Shown: positions 51,638 through 59,375, counted from the first letter of the stretch. The stretch is 64,000 bases of DNA from Streptomyces africanus (GCF_002150735.1 NZ_MUKA01000058.1:1-64000), one strand, 5' to 3'. The notes: generated by a model from the letters alone, not told the origin. Translations and numbers: made by a program.

Positions 51638-51885
51638 GACCCACGGTTCGCACCCCCTCAGGGCGGGCATCCCCAGTGTCAGGGGTGCCCGCCCTGACAC
51701 GTCTCTGACGGGCCGTGGTGGCACCGCTGACGCGTCAGCAGACGCCGCCTGACTGTCCGTGACTCCAGCGATTACACGGGTCTGACAGGGGCCCTGACAG
51801 CCTCGGCAGCGCTGCGACCTAAGACTCTTCCCCGCCCGGCCCGGCCGGAGCGGACAACCACCGATGACGCAAGGACTGATGACAC
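51638..51885 (+). other. Gene-free region with terminator and CTGAC repeats
   Basis: After the translocase stop there is a terminator hairpin (51660-51695, stem GGGGTGCCCGCCCT). It is followed by about eight CTGAC/GTCAG pentamers within ~130 bases. No convincing gene. It may bind a regulator or be part of the transfer locus. Confidence 0.45.
51660..51695 (+). terminator. Terminator of translocase operon
   Basis: The stem AGGGCGGGCA-CCCC / GGGGTGCCCGCCCT has one bulged base. Confidence 0.6.
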
Positions 51886-52278
51886 ATGACCAAGGAACTC
51901 AACTGCACCGGATGCGGCCTCCAGGCGGTCCACACCCAGACGGTCCCGCTGTGCCCCCGGTGCGCCCTGGCCGTCGCCGAGGAAGCGTTGGGCGTCGTGT
52001 TCGCCGGGCTGCGCAGCGACGACGGGGTGATCAAGTTGCCCGCTGCGCCGGAGGACCGTATGAGCCCTGCGGAGGCGGACGACGTGACATACCAGCGGCT
52101 GTCCGCGCTGCGCCGGAAGGGCGTGAAGCGGGTGACCTACGAGGACTTCAAGGACTTGCGGGAGATCACAGGCCGGTCCCGGCCGTGGGTCTACCGCTGG
52201 CTGGACAGCCGGGTGAAGGACGGCGATCTGATCAAGGACACGTCGCAGGACCGGGTGGGCTACACCTTCGCGTACTGA
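51886..52278 (+). CDS. Zinc-motif plus winged-helix protein
   Basis: A 130-residue protein with N-terminal CTGCGLQ...CPRC zinc motif (residues ~6-25) and a C-terminal winged-helix module (VTYEDFKDLREITGRSRPWVYRWLDSRVKDGDLIKD). The module aligns with the translocase C terminus. The start codon lies inside the recurrent leader (ATGACCAAGGAA). Confidence 0.6.
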   Translation: MTKELNCTGCGLQAVHTQTVPLCPRCALAVAEEALGVVFAGLRSDDGVIKLPAAPEDRMSPAEADDVTYQRLSALRRKGVKRVTYEDFKDLREITGRSRPWVYRWLDSRVKDGDLIKDTSQDRVGYTFAY

Positions 52279-52309
52279 TCGCCGGGGTTGTGCGGACCGC
52301 CGGACCTGT

Positions 52310-52323
52310 GGTTTAATTAATTC
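52310..52323 (+). promoter_or_regulatory. Operator/promoter (GGTTTAATTAATTC)
   Basis: GGGGTTGT box, about 15 bases, TGTGGT, palindrome. It precedes gene 52348. Confidence 0.6.
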
Positions 52324-52347
52324 ATCGGGACCGACCGGGAGGCATAC

Positions 52348-52584
52348 ATGAACCGCGATGACATCGTCTACTCCGTACCCAGCTACGAGAACGAGGCGGA
52401 CCGCTACGCAATGGACGAGTCCCCGCTGCGTCTGGGCGAACTCGGCGCCGGCCTCGGCCTGGGCGAGCCGGTTGCGACGCCCAAGGCTCGCGACCTGACC
52501 AACCCTCGGTTCCCGAACGGCTGCCTCACCGCACAGACCGAAGGCACCCGGTGCGGCTACGGTCACGACTGCCGCCCCGCCTGA
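52348..52584 (+). CDS. Small hypothetical protein
   Basis: A 78-residue acidic protein (MNRDDIVYSVPSYENEADRYAMDESPLRLGELGAG...), ending with a CGYGHDC motif. GGGAGG precedes the ATG by six bases. Unknown function. Confidence 0.55.
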   Translation: MNRDDIVYSVPSYENEADRYAMDESPLRLGELGAGLGLGEPVATPKARDLTNPRFPNGCLTAQTEGTRCGYGHDCRPA

Positions 52585-52726
52585 TCAACTGAGACGCCCC
52601 GCCGACAGCCCCGGAGCCGCAACGGCCCGGGGCTTCGTCGTTCCCGCAGGTGGTTGGCGGGGCCGCCGTCGTGGTACACCTAATTCAGGGTCGCAGCGGC
52701 GGCCAAGACCTAGGAATCAAGGAATC

Positions 52727-53152
52727 GTGACCATGGAGATAGAGCGGAGGCATGCGCCGGTCACCGGCGAGCTGCTGGAGTACCTGCGGGCGAATCCGAT
52801 GACGGCGGAGCCGGTCGGCGAGGGCGGCAAGCAGGAAGTCCACGTCCACGTGCATCACCACTACGAGGCCCCGCCGGCCGTCCCCGCCGGGCACATCATG
52901 CACCAGGGCCCGGAGAAGACGGTGGCGGAGAAGGTGATCCCGTGGCTCTACACCGCGCTGGTCGCCTGCATCGTCCTGACCCTCTGTGCGGTGGCCCTCG
53001 CCACGGTGATGATCGTCGCCGTGGTGGTGCTGGCGGCGCTGGTGCTGCTCGGCCTGGTGGTCGCGCACATCATCAACTCCCACGCCGGCGCCGCAGAGGC
53101 GAAGGCCAAGGCCGAGGCGATGCTGGACAAGGGCAAGCACAAGAGGCGGTGA
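52727..53152 (+). CDS. SpdD-like small membrane protein
   Basis: A 141-residue protein with a His-rich patch (VHVHVHHHYE) and one or two long hydrophobic helices (WLYTALVACIVLTLCAVALA; VMIVAVVVLAALVLLGLVVAHII), then a Lys-rich tail. It resembles spread-type membrane proteins of Streptomyces plasmids. GTG at 52727 is the longer start; an ATG at 52733 has better spacing from AAGGA. Confidence 0.55.
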   Translation: MTMEIERRHAPVTGELLEYLRANPMTAEPVGEGGKQEVHVHVHHHYEAPPAVPAGHIMHQGPEKTVAEKVIPWLYTALVACIVLTLCAVALATVMIVAVVVLAALVLLGLVVAHIINSHAGAAEAKAKAEAMLDKGKHKRR

Positions 53153-53242
53153 GGCTCATGGCACCGCCGACCCGGAGAACCCCGGACCCGACGAGGGCCG
53201 GGGTTCTTTGCGTTGCGGGGGTTGTGCTCCGTCCCGAGTGAT

Positions 53243-53256
53243 GGTTTAATTAAATC
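53243..53256 (+). promoter_or_regulatory. Operator/promoter (GGTTTAATTAAATC)
   Basis: GGGGTTGT box upstream, TGATGG -10 region, palindrome. It is followed by the long leader to gene 53518. Confidence 0.6.
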
Positions 53257-53517
53257 AGTCGGGGAGAACGAGCCCGGCGGACAACTCAACAGGGAGCGGC
53301 AACAACAAGGCGAGAACGACTCTGGTGGAGTCAAGAGGCGCAAAGCGTCGCAACGGCGAGCGGGTGAGAACCGGGCAGCCACGCGAACCCGTAGCCCATA
53401 CGGTAGGGCAGGGTGTGGTTGGCGGGATGGATGCTCCAAACCAGGCTGAGGATATGAATCGCATGAGCACCGCCGCTCCCTGTTGAGGTCCACAGACCAC
53501 GACGGAGGGAGCCGGGG
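53257..53517 (+). ncRNA. Long structured leader or small RNA
   Basis: About 260 bases without a convincing gene between an operator-bearing promoter and a zinc-motif gene. Hairpins are visible: GACTC-TGGTG-GAGTC at ~53319-53333 and CCCGTA/GGTAGGG. Runs of CAACAACAAGG and ATATGAATCG look unlike the neighbouring coding DNA. It may be a leader that controls the downstream gene, or an independent RNA. Confidence 0.4.
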
Positions 53518-53895
53518 ATGAGCCACCAGCGGACGCACCGCTACTGCGGCGGTAAGGGTGAAGTCCCCCGCACGTCGGGTATGCCCGGCTACTGCTTCGG
53601 CTGCGAAGGCACCGGCAAGATCACCGTTTACACCGCTGCGGAGAAGGCGGCCCGGCAGGCCAAGCGTGAACGGTGGGAGTCCGCCCGCGCCCTGGTCGAG
53701 AAGCACGCCCGCACGGTTCAGGCCCCGGAGGGTGTGCGGGCTCTGGTGTTCCGGCACGAAGTCGTCGCAGGGTTCGACACGCTCGGAGAGCGCGAGCCCC
53801 AGCGGATGGAAAAGCTGTACGCCTCGCTGGACGCGGGCCGGATCGACGACGTCGTGTATGCCCTGTACGAGTACCGGCAGTCCACCGCTGCCTGA
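53518..53895 (+). CDS. DnaJ-type zinc-motif protein
   Basis: A 125-residue protein beginning with a CGGKGEVPRTSGMPGYCFGCEGTGK zinc motif like the central DnaJ repeats, followed by a helical basic region (EKAARQAKRERWESARALVEKHA). GGAGGG precedes the ATG. A regulatory or chaperone-like nucleic-acid role is possible; nothing specific is seen. Confidence 0.6.
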   Translation: MSHQRTHRYCGGKGEVPRTSGMPGYCFGCEGTGKITVYTAAEKAARQAKRERWESARALVEKHARTVQAPEGVRALVFRHEVVAGFDTLGEREPQRMEKLYASLDAGRIDDVVYALYEYRQSTAA

Positions 53896-53927
53896 CCCGC
53901 ACCACCAACCAAGGAACGAGGAACCCT

Positions 53928-54069
53928 GTGAGCACCGACTACCCGAAGGATCCGCATCCTCGCCGTCGCCGGTGAACTGGCCTTACGGCTTCACCTGGAC
54001 GGAGGCGAGGTGGCCGACCTCGCCGGGCTGCCGAACGGCACGCACTCGGCCACCTGCGACTTCAACTGA
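53928..54069 (+). pseudogene. Small gene with apparent frameshift
   Basis: The recurrent leader precedes GTG and a 15-residue frame ending RRRR-stop (53973-53975). The +1 frame from 53950 continues as RIRILAVAGELALRLHLDGGEV...TCDFN to a TGA at 54067. A +1 shift near AAGGATCCGC would join them into a ~46-residue protein. It may be a frameshift mutation, sequencing error, or programmed shift. Confidence 0.4.
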
Positions 54070-54094
54070 CCGACCACGAAACGAGGAACCCGCC

Positions 54095-54190
54095 ATGGCC
54101 GTTATCGCCCTCATCGCCATCATGTCCCCGCTCATCGCCGCCACACTGTGGCTCGTCTTCGCGCCCGTGACGAGCAGCACCGACGACTGA
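54095..54190 (+). CDS. Single-pass membrane microprotein
   Basis: A 31-residue protein, almost wholly one hydrophobic helix (VIALIAIMSPLIAATLWLVFA) with a short polar tail ending SSTDD. The recurrent leader (ACGAGGAA) precedes the ATG. Tiny membrane proteins of this kind are often lysis or superinfection modulators in phages; the role here is unknown. Confidence 0.55.
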   Translation: MAVIALIAIMSPLIAATLWLVFAPVTSSTDD

Positions 54191-54237
54191 CCGGACCGAC
54201 CCTCCGCAGCACCGACCAAGGAACGAGGAGACACGTC

Positions 54238-54519
54238 ATGGGCTGGAACCCATTCGCCCCGAAGCACCCGGCGTCCGACACCCCAGACGCCACGAGCGCT
54301 CCGCGCCCCAGGCAGTCCCGGCGCAGATCCCGCAACTCAGCCCCGGCCTCGTCGGGCCTGACGACGGAACAACTGCGCGGCCTGGCCGTGCACGAGGGCG
54401 GCACCGCCGACATTCGCGGGAACACCGCCATCGTCCGCGTGGACCGCTGGGACGAGGAGGCCCGCATCGCCACCCAGCGGTACGTGCGGCGATCCGACGG
54501 CACTTGGGTCGCCGGCTGA
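54238..54519 (+). CDS. Small hypothetical protein
   Basis: A 93-residue protein, basic in the middle (RPRQSRRRSRNS) and beta-like at the end (ADIRGNTAIVRVDRWDEEARIATQRYVR). The recurrent leader precedes the ATG. Function unknown. Confidence 0.55.
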   Translation: MGWNPFAPKHPASDTPDATSAPRPRQSRRRSRNSAPASSGLTTEQLRGLAVHEGGTADIRGNTAIVRVDRWDEEARIATQRYVRRSDGTWVAG

Positions 54520-54551
54520 CCGCCGCACCCTGACCACGGAACGAGGAAGCG

Positions 54552-54755
54552 ATGACCACGAAGCACAACCACGCCCCGCGCTTCGGCCAGAAGTTCGACG
54601 GCTGTCCGCGCTGCGACGAGCTGAAGGCGGGAGCCGCGCCGGTCACCTGGGGCAAGTCCCGAAAGCAGCAGGACGCGGAGCGCGCGGCCGAGATCCGGGC
54701 GCACGACTGCAATGCGGCCGGTTGTTCCATCGTCTGCACCTTCGGGGACTGGTGA
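54552..54755 (+). CDS. Small Cys-rich protein
   Basis: A 67-residue protein with CPRC, HDC and GCSIVC motifs, probably zinc-binding. It starts a short unit with the RapZ-like gene. Confidence 0.55.
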   Translation: MTTKHNHAPRFGQKFDGCPRCDELKAGAAPVTWGKSRKQQDAERAAEIRAHDCNAAGCSIVCTFGDW

Positions 54756-54757
54756 CC

Positions 54758-55153
54758 ATGACCGCAGCGAACCCCGCGCCCGTGCGGATCGTCTCCTTCG
54801 GCTACGGCCACGGCGACGCCCCGGCCGCCCACCTGACCCTGGATCTGCGCCACCACTTCCGGGACCCGCACGTGCGCCCGGAGATGCGCGAGCTGACCGC
54901 TGTTCACCGCAAGGTGCGCCGCGCCGTCCTCGGCACCCCGGGCGTCAAGGCCCTGCTGACCGCCGCCGTGCGGATGGTCCAGGCGTACGACGCCGGGCCG
55001 TCTGCTCAGGGCACGGTCGTCGCGGTCGGCTGCGTCGGTGGCCGTCACCGCTCCGCAGTCGCGGCCGATGCCCTCGCGCGCCGACTGCGCCGGCGGGGCC
55101 ATCGCGTGATCGTGGAGCACCGGGACCTGCACCGCCCCGTCATCATCCGCTGA
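54758..55153 (+). CDS. RapZ C-terminal-like protein
   Basis: A 131-residue protein resembling the RapZ C-terminal domain: VRIVSFGYGHG near the start and VAVGCVGGRHRSAVAADALARRL near residue 85, with a conserved Cys-Gly-Gly-x-His-Arg loop. RapZ domains bind RNA and amino sugars. The role here is unknown. A GTG at 54752 is an alternative start overlapping the previous stop. Confidence 0.68.
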   Translation: MTAANPAPVRIVSFGYGHGDAPAAHLTLDLRHHFRDPHVRPEMRELTAVHRKVRRAVLGTPGVKALLTAAVRMVQAYDAGPSAQGTVVAVGCVGGRHRSAVAADALARRLRRRGHRVIVEHRDLHRPVIIR

Positions 55154-55198
55154 CTCACCCAGGGCTTCGTCGACCAAGGAACGAGGAATCACAGGATC

Positions 55199-55675
55199 AT
55201 GACCGACGCCGCTGGCACGTTCGCTGCCGCCTTCGGCGCCCTGTTCGTCGCCCACTCCGTTGGGGACCACTGGGTGCAAACGTCTTGGCAGGCGGCCCGC
55301 AAGGGCGACCGTTCGCGCACCGGGCTCGTCGCCTGCGGGCGGCACGTCCTCGGCCTGACCGCGACCAAGATCGTTCTGCTGCTCGTTGCCGTGGCCGTCC
55401 TCGGCCTGGACGTGAGTGTCACCGGCGTGGCAGTCGGCCTCGGCCTGGACGCGGCGACGCACTACTGGGCGGACCGCCGGCACACGCTCGCGGGCCTCTC
55501 CAAGGTCTGCCGCAAGACAGAGTTCCACGTCCTCGGCACCCCGGCGCACGAGCACCACCCGGTGGACGCCGGGGGCAAGTTCGCCCCGACGCTCGGCACG
55601 GGGGCCTACGCGCTGGACCAGTCGTTCCATCACCTCTGGTTGTTTGTCGCGGCGCTCATCATCGCCGCCGTCTGA
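55199..55675 (+). CDS. DUF3307-like membrane protein
   Basis: A 158-residue protein with four hydrophobic segments, the conserved HSVGDHWVQTSWQAARKG near residue 20 and an aromatic/His-rich end (YALDQSFHHLWLF). The pattern fits DUF3307. It is encoded at the end of the 53.5-55.7 kb group and closed by a terminator. Confidence 0.7.
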   Translation: MTDAAGTFAAAFGALFVAHSVGDHWVQTSWQAARKGDRSRTGLVACGRHVLGLTATKIVLLLVAVAVLGLDVSVTGVAVGLGLDAATHYWADRRHTLAGLSKVCRKTEFHVLGTPAHEHHPVDAGGKFAPTLGTGAYALDQSFHHLWLFVAALIIAAV

Positions 55676-55688
55676 CCGCAGGTCATCC

Positions 55689-55718
55689 AAGCCCCGGAGC
55701 CCCACGGTTCCGGGGCTT
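55689..55718 (+). terminator. Terminator
   Basis: A 9-bp stem AAGCCCCGG / CCGGGGCTT after the DUF3307-like gene. Confidence 0.65.
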
Positions 55719-55731
55719 CGTCATGCTCCGG

Positions 55732-55760
55732 TCGGTGATTCAGCGAATCGGCGCTACCGT
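55732..55760 (+). promoter_or_regulatory. Class-2 promoter for glycosyltransferase operon
   Basis: TCGGTG, 17 bases, TACCGT, ~35 bases before the glycosyltransferase start. Confidence 0.55.
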
Positions 55761-55795
55761 TCCGGCGCTCGACTGGATCACGGAACGGAGGCACC

Positions 55796-56500
55796 GTGAC
55801 AGCACCCCTGCTGGTCATCGTCCCGACGAGGGGCCGCCCGCAGAACGCGGCCCGGCTGGTGTACGCATTCGCGGAGACCGAGTCGCTCAACGCGGACCTG
55901 GTGTTCGTCGCCGACCACGACGACCCGGAACTCCCCGCCTACCACGTCGCGGCGCCCCGGCTGCTGATCCACCGGGGCGAGACCGGGACGGGCATGGTCG
56001 CCGGCCTCAACTGGGCGGCCAGCCTCTACACCGACATCTACGATCACATCGGGTTCATGGGCGACGACCATCTGCCGCGCACGCCCGGCTGGGACGCCCA
56101 CGTGCTCGGCGCGCTGAATTCGCCGTGGCCGCAGGTGGTCTACGGCAACGATCTGTTCCAGGGTGAGCGGCTGCCGACGGCCGCCTTCCTCCCGTCCCGG
56201 ATCGTGCGGGCGCTGGGTTACATGGCGCCGCCGGTGCTGCGGCACCTGTACGTGGACGACTTCTGGCTGGAGCTGGGCCGCCGGCTCGGCGGGCTCAAGT
56301 ACCTGCCGGACGTCGTCATCGAGCATCTGCACCCGGCGGCCGGGAAAACGGTGATGGACGAACGGTACGCGGCCGTCAACGCTCCCGAGGCGGACGTGGC
56401 CGACCGGCTCGCCTGGCTGGAGTTCCGGGACGGCGAGGGGTTCGCGGCAGCCCTCCGTCGCGTGCGCGAGGAGTACAGCGTGAAGGGGCTGAGCCCGTGA
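55796..56500 (+). CDS. Glycosyltransferase (GT-A type)
   Basis: A 234-residue glycosyltransferase. Donor-side LLVIVPTRGRPQNAARLVYAF begins the protein, and the metal site lies in IGFMGDDHLPRTPGWD near 85. A DDFWLELGRRLGG segment follows. GTG with GGAGG upstream. It overlaps the epimerase gene (GTGA), so donor synthesis and transfer are coupled. DNA-base or virion glycosylation is plausible. Confidence 0.75.
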   Translation: MTAPLLVIVPTRGRPQNAARLVYAFAETESLNADLVFVADHDDPELPAYHVAAPRLLIHRGETGTGMVAGLNWAASLYTDIYDHIGFMGDDHLPRTPGWDAHVLGALNSPWPQVVYGNDLFQGERLPTAAFLPSRIVRALGYMAPPVLRHLYVDDFWLELGRRLGGLKYLPDVVIEHLHPAAGKTVMDERYAAVNAPEADVADRLAWLEFRDGEGFAAALRRVREEYSVKGLSP

Positions 56501-57396
56501 GGGCGTTGGTCACCGGGGACCGGGGCTTCCTCGGACGGCACTTCAAAGCGGAGCTGCTCCGGCGCGGGTACGACGTCACCGGCCTGGACGTGAAGGCCTC
56601 CCCAGCGCAGGACTGCCGGAACTACTTCCGCGAGTGCCTGAGCAAGGGTGCGGTGCCCGGCATGTGGGACCTCGTCGTGCACTGCGCGGCCGTGGTCGGC
56701 GGCCGGGCGACGATCGACGGTGACCCGCTCGCCACGGCGGAGTCGCTGAGCATCGACGCTGAGATGTTCCGCTGGGCGGCCGTCGCGCGGCCGGGCCGGG
56801 TGCTCTACTTCAGCTCCAGCGCGGCGTACCCGGTGACACACCAGACCGGTGACTTGCCCGCCCGGCTGTACGAGGAGTTGACGGACCCGGTCGCGTATTC
56901 GGTCGACCGGCCGGACCAGGTGTACGGCTGGAGCAAGGTCACGGGCGAACTCCTCGCGGCCCGGCTGCGCGAGACTGGCGTCCCCGTGACCGTGGTCCGG
57001 CCGTTCAGCGGGTACGGCGAGGACCAGGACGAGACGTACCCGTTCCGGGCGATCCTCGGTCGCGTCCAGCGCCGGGAAGACCCGCTGGAAGTCTGGGGGT
57101 CCGGTGAGCAGGTGCGCGACTGGATCCACGTGGACGACGTCGTCGCCGGGGCCCTGGCCGTCGCGGAGTCGGGCACCGAGGACCCGGTGAACCTCTGCAC
57201 CGGTCGGCCGACGTCGTTCCTAGAGCTGGCCCGGATGATGGCGGCGGTCGCGGAGTACGAGCCGGAGATCAAGCCGTTGCCGGGCAAGCCGGCCGGCGTG
57301 GCGTACCGGGTCGGCGACCCGGCGCGGATGCGCCGCTTCTACGAGCCCCGGGTGGACTTGATGGACGGGGTCCTGCGGGCGTTGAACGTGATCTGA
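56497..57396 (+). CDS. NAD-dependent nucleotide-sugar epimerase
   Basis: A 299-residue extended SDR enzyme: ALVTGDRGFLGRHF, then YFSSSAAYP near 105 and YGWSKVTGELL near 145 (Tyr-Lys), and WIHVDDVVAGAL near 210. It resembles GDP-fucose synthase/UDP-sugar epimerases. GTG overlaps the glycosyltransferase stop. Confidence 0.8.
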   Translation: MRALVTGDRGFLGRHFKAELLRRGYDVTGLDVKASPAQDCRNYFRECLSKGAVPGMWDLVVHCAAVVGGRATIDGDPLATAESLSIDAEMFRWAAVARPGRVLYFSSSAAYPVTHQTGDLPARLYEELTDPVAYSVDRPDQVYGWSKVTGELLAARLRETGVPVTVVRPFSGYGEDQDETYPFRAILGRVQRREDPLEVWGSGEQVRDWIHVDDVVAGALAVAESGTEDPVNLCTGRPTSFLELARMMAAVAEYEPEIKPLPGKPAGVAYRVGDPARMRRFYEPRVDLMDGVLRALNVI

Positions 57397-57426
57397 GATC
57401 AGGGGTTGTCCCGTCACCAGACCTAT

Positions 57427-57440
57427 GATTTAATTAAGTC
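57427..57440 (+). promoter_or_regulatory. Operator/promoter (GATTTAATTAAGTC)
   Basis: GGGGTT, 16 bases, TATGAT, palindrome. A clear example of the class. Confidence 0.7.
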
Positions 57441-57474
57441 ATCGAGAGGGACCGACCAAGGAAAGCAGGCCACC

Positions 57475-58008
57475 ATGACCGACGTCATCATCAGCCGCCA
57501 GGGTTTCGGCGAGAACGATGAGCTGCCCGCCACGGTCACCGAGGCTGCGCCCGGTCAGGTTGTCGTCGTCCCGGACGGCCGGATGAAGCACGTTGTCTTC
57601 GTGGACGGCGAGCAGGCTGGCGTGGTGTTCGACGAGTCGGCCGCCAGGCTGGAGCGCGGCGCCTTCGCCGTGTGGGCCCCGAAGCAGAGCAAGCGCCGGG
57701 ACGGCACAGCCGGCTTCTACCCCACTTTGGAGGACGCGGCCCTGGCCGCCGTTGGCCGCACCGCGAAGCCGGCCGAGACGGACAGCAAGGGCCGCCGGAT
57801 CGTCACCGTCAAGGGCAAGCGGTACATCGTCAGCGCCGTCACCCCGGCCCGGCCCAAGACCGAAGGCGCCGTTAGCTGGATCCCCGAGGCGTACGCCTGC
57901 TACTGGTCCGAGCGGAACGGCGAGACCTTCGGCCCCATGCAGCGCGCCCTCGCGAGCCGGAGGCCGGGCACCGTCGGCCGCGCCATCTGGGACGCGATCA
58001 GCCAGTGA
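57475..58008 (+). CDS. Hypothetical protein
   Basis: A 177-residue protein of unknown family, beta-rich N terminus (GQVVVVPDGRMKHVVFVDGE) and a basic middle (SKGRRIVTVKGKRYIVSAV). First gene of an operon with the recurrent leader. Confidence 0.55.
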   Translation: MTDVIISRQGFGENDELPATVTEAAPGQVVVVPDGRMKHVVFVDGEQAGVVFDESAARLERGAFAVWAPKQSKRRDGTAGFYPTLEDAALAAVGRTAKPAETDSKGRRIVTVKGKRYIVSAVTPARPKTEGAVSWIPEAYACYWSERNGETFGPMQRALASRRPGTVGRAIWDAISQ

Positions 58009-58063
58009 CCCGCCGGCCCGGGAGCCGTGCGGCTCCCGGGCCCGACCAAGGAACGAGGAACCC

Positions 58064-58390
58064 ATGACGGACACAAACCCCCGGCCGATGCTGGCGAACG
58101 CGCACGAGGCCGCCGAGGAGTACCTGATGCGCAAGGTGGCAGCCGGCGACATGGAGCCCGACGTCGCCAAGGCCCTGGCCACTACGGGCTTCACCGCCGC
58201 GACCCGGATCCTCTCCGAGCTGCGCAAGCAGGGTGTGGGCGAGCAGAGCATCACGGAGTCCTTCCAGCGGCAGCTCGACCGGGCCCGCGCCGACGGTGAC
58301 GTCCAGCGCGTCATCGCGGCGGAGTTCACCCTGGCCGTCTGGGACGGGATGCAGCGCGACCTCGCCGAGTACCTGAGCAACGCGGGCTGA
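58064..58390 (+). CDS. Hypothetical helical protein
   Basis: A 108-residue helical protein (HEAAEEYLMRKVAAGDMEPDVAKALA...). The recurrent leader precedes the ATG. Function unknown. Confidence 0.55.
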   Translation: MTDTNPRPMLANAHEAAEEYLMRKVAAGDMEPDVAKALATTGFTAATRILSELRKQGVGEQSITESFQRQLDRARADGDVQRVIAAEFTLAVWDGMQRDLAEYLSNAG

Positions 58391-58428
58391 CGGCCCGGCC
58401 ACCCTTGCGACCACGGAACGAGGAACCG

Positions 58429-59007
58429 ATGAACGAACCGAGGGCAAGCGTCCGGGAGATCAGCCACCGGGTGTACGTCAACCTGCCGGACCGGCCCATC
58501 GTCAAGACGCTCAGCGGGAGCCGCCGGAAGGTGTACGGCCTGCGCCTCGAATACGGAATCCGCCGGGACATCTCCCGCGTGGACATCACCCTGGAGTTCC
58601 ACAACGCGGCGGAGCACTTCCCGCCCGTCATGGAGATGCCCGAGTGGATGCGCCGGATCGTGGAGGCCAATCGGCCGGCCGACGTCGACAACCCCGACCC
58701 GAACCGCCGCACCGGCATGGGTGGCTGGCCGCTCCCGGCGCCGACCCTGCCCGCACACCCGGATGCATACGCCAAGCACGACCCAGACGCGATGCACGCG
58801 GCCGTCATCCGGGGCCTGCGGGCCATCGGCCTGAACCCGGAGGAGGCGAGCGCATGGGCCACGGCTCATCAGCAGGACGTGCTGGACCGCGCTGGGGACG
58901 CCATCGACGATGAGGCGTGGCCGCACGAGAAGCCCGAGCACGAGAACGAGGAGCTGTACCGTCTGGCCGACAAGGTCCGGAAGCTGCTGGCCACTGAGAC
59001 GCCGTGA
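58429..59007 (+). CDS. Hypothetical protein
   Basis: A 192-residue protein with a beta-type N-terminal region (VYVNLPDRPIVKTLSGSRRKVYGLRL) and a helical, acidic C terminus. ATG at 58429 behind the recurrent leader. No family recognised. Confidence 0.55.
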   Translation: MNEPRASVREISHRVYVNLPDRPIVKTLSGSRRKVYGLRLEYGIRRDISRVDITLEFHNAAEHFPPVMEMPEWMRRIVEANRPADVDNPDPNRRTGMGGWPLPAPTLPAHPDAYAKHDPDAMHAAVIRGLRAIGLNPEEASAWATAHQQDVLDRAGDAIDDEAWPHEKPEHENEELYRLADKVRKLLATETP

Positions 59008-59051
59008 GGCGCTGCCGCCCCGATCCTCTGCGATCAAGGAATGAGGAACGC

Positions 59052-59375
59052 ATGACGTACACCCTGACCCGAACCCTGCCCGACGGCACGGTGAAGACCA
59101 GCCCGACCGCGATGGGCACCCTGCCCGACGGCACGGTGAAGACCAGCCCGACCGCGATGGGCACCCTGCCCGACGGCACGGTGAAGACCAGCCCGACCGC
59201 GATGGGCACCCTGCGCGCGGTGGAGATTGCCATCGCGTACTGCCTGATGGACAACTCCAACGTGCCGCGCGGGGAGGCCCGCCGGTTCGCCGCCGACGTG
59301 GTCAGCCGGCCGATCGGCGCGGAGGTCGAGCACGAGTCGTCTGGCTACGCCTTCCGCGTGGAGCGTGCCCGGTGA
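59052..59375 (+). CDS. Protein with three perfect 15-residue tandem repeats
   Basis: A 107-residue protein. After MTYTLTR it has three identical TLPDGTVKTSPTAMG units encoded by three identical 45-base repeats (59073-59207), followed by an ordinary helical C-terminal part. Identity at DNA level implies recent expansion or an assembly artefact. Function unknown. Confidence 0.6.
   Translation: MTYTLTRTLPDGTVKTSPTAMGTLPDGTVKTSPTAMGTLPDGTVKTSPTAMGTLRAVEIAIAYCLMDNSNVPRGEARRFAADVVSRPIGAEVEHESSGYAFRVERAR
59073..59207 (+). repeat. Three identical 45-bp tandem repeats
   Basis: Units 59073-59117, 59118-59162 and 59163-59207 are identical to the base, in frame with the host gene. A partial fourth begins ACCCTG at 59208. 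Confidence 0.9.

Noticed and set aside
49337-51724. A 795-residue minus-strand frame opposite the translocase
   Set aside because: Antisense shadow composition; the plus strand has Walker motifs and membrane segments.
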